Origin: Flavobacteriaceae bacterium
GTDB taxonomy: Bacteria; Bacteroidota; Bacteroidia; Flavobacteriales; Flavobacteriaceae
Length of the DNA: 42,776 nt
Reading direction: 5' to 3'
Assembly: GCA_018608425.1 (NCBI GenBank)
Contig: JABAZL010000131.1
Span: 1 to 42,776 of the forward strand
The position numbers and the translations under genes were made by a program. The notes under the pieces were generated by a model. It was not told the origin of the DNA. It searched no databases and saw only the letters and a program-made list of their open reading frames with translations. Shown here piece after piece: positions 42,607 to 42,776 of this stretch (position 1 is the first letter of the stretch; each line of letters starts with the position of its first letter).

Positions 42607-42776
42607 CATCCCTTCAAAAAGAAGGATCACTACAAACGCCTACTTTTCGATTTAAGGCTTTGTTTTACAATTTTTACACCATCATTTAGGCCAGGGAGCT
42701 CGCTTACGGCATATTCAAAAAGGTTTAGGAGATAGCAGCAGTAAGACAACAGCAATATACACAAGGGTATTTACGC
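42607..42776 (+). pseudogene. Decayed tyrosine recombinase (integrase) C-terminal fragment
   Basis: Similarity to the catalytic C-terminus is split between two frames. In one frame a stretch ending KRLLFDLRLCFTIF resembles KRVTFHDLRHCFAT (Arg at 42655-42657). About 42676-42680 the frame shifts by one base, and the next frame reads HHLGQGARLRHIQKGLGDSS then SSKTTAIYTRVF, resembling THLLEQGxDLRYIQxLLGHSSSKTTEIYTRV. The catalytic His of LGHSS is Asp here, although the Tyr nucleophile (AIYTRV) remains. It runs off the window edge. Frameshift plus lost His point to an inactive remnant. Confidence 0.72.

Noticed and set aside
42499-42735. 78-codon frame at the right edge as a real gene
   Set aside because: Its first part overlaps the DoxX-like gene and its later part is the frameshifted recombinase remnant.

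Overview
The window is a typical chromosomal stretch from a member of the Bacteroidota, most likely a marine-type Flavobacteriaceae. Four things point there: low G+C; start codons without Shine-Dalgarno sequences; many TAnnTTTG (-7) promoter boxes, several with a TTG about 18-20 bp upstream; and lineage-typical proteins (SusD-free housekeeping genes, DUF4369/TlpA lipoproteins, a fused E1 alpha/beta ketoacid dehydrogenase, the holA - HsdR_N-like - GT2 cluster, an SRP RNA of the Bacteroidetes type). I see no CRISPR array, intact prophage, insertion sequence, tRNA or rRNA.

Layout. 1-3.9 kb: aroC (-), a TlpA-type thiol-disulfide lipoprotein, a Crp/Fnr regulator and an alpha/beta hydrolase broken by one in-frame stop. 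3.9-7 kb: rhomboid protease (-) divergent from an LpxL-type acyltransferase, which converges on glmM (-). 7-9.3 kb: ACP phosphodiesterase and gamma-glutamyltransferase, translationally coupled. 9.3-18.2 kb: uvrA, a LOG-family protein, a degenerate M1-peptidase/beta-barrel protein, then the fused E1 dehydrogenase. 18.2-21.6 kb: holA (-) divergent from a PD-(D/E)XK-like protein, a GT2 glycosyltransferase and an OmpA lipoprotein. 21.6-24.6 kb (-): UvrD/PcrA helicase and YciO-like protein. 24.8-34.4 kb: M20 amidohydrolase, patatin (-), recG, pheT, a two-TM unknown, DUF2007 and an SSS symporter. 34.4-34.7 kb: a non-coding convergent gap with several stem-loops. 34.7-41.5 kb: ABC-F ATPase (-), a redox-dead TlpA-like lipoprotein, tag, FSA/transaldolase (-), SDR (-), SRP RNA (-), glutamine cyclotransferase and a thioesterase. 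41.5-42.8 kb: an AT-rich, accessory-looking end with a DoxX-like membrane protein and a decayed tyrosine recombinase fragment.

How the genes work together. The region is mostly housekeeping: DNA repair and replication (uvrA, uvrD-like, recG, tag, holA), envelope biogenesis (glmM, LpxL-like acyltransferase, GT2, OmpA), translation (pheT, ABC-F, SRP RNA) and peptide or amino-acid turnover (ggt, M20, QC).

The most useful observations are regulatory and evolutionary, and I did not find a convincing new multi-gene system. They are: (i) a CRP-like operator at about -42 of the broken hydrolase, directly behind the Crp-family gene; (ii) several start codons that sit exactly where the SRP RNA promoter geometry predicts transcription starts, which suggests leaderless mRNAs; (iii) a cluster of stem-loops in the 34.4-34.6 kb gap; (iv) an SDR gene with almost no promoter space behind the SRP RNA terminator; (v) enzyme-fold proteins that lack catalytic residues (M1-like, TlpA-like); and (vi) a recombinase remnant marking a possible island edge.
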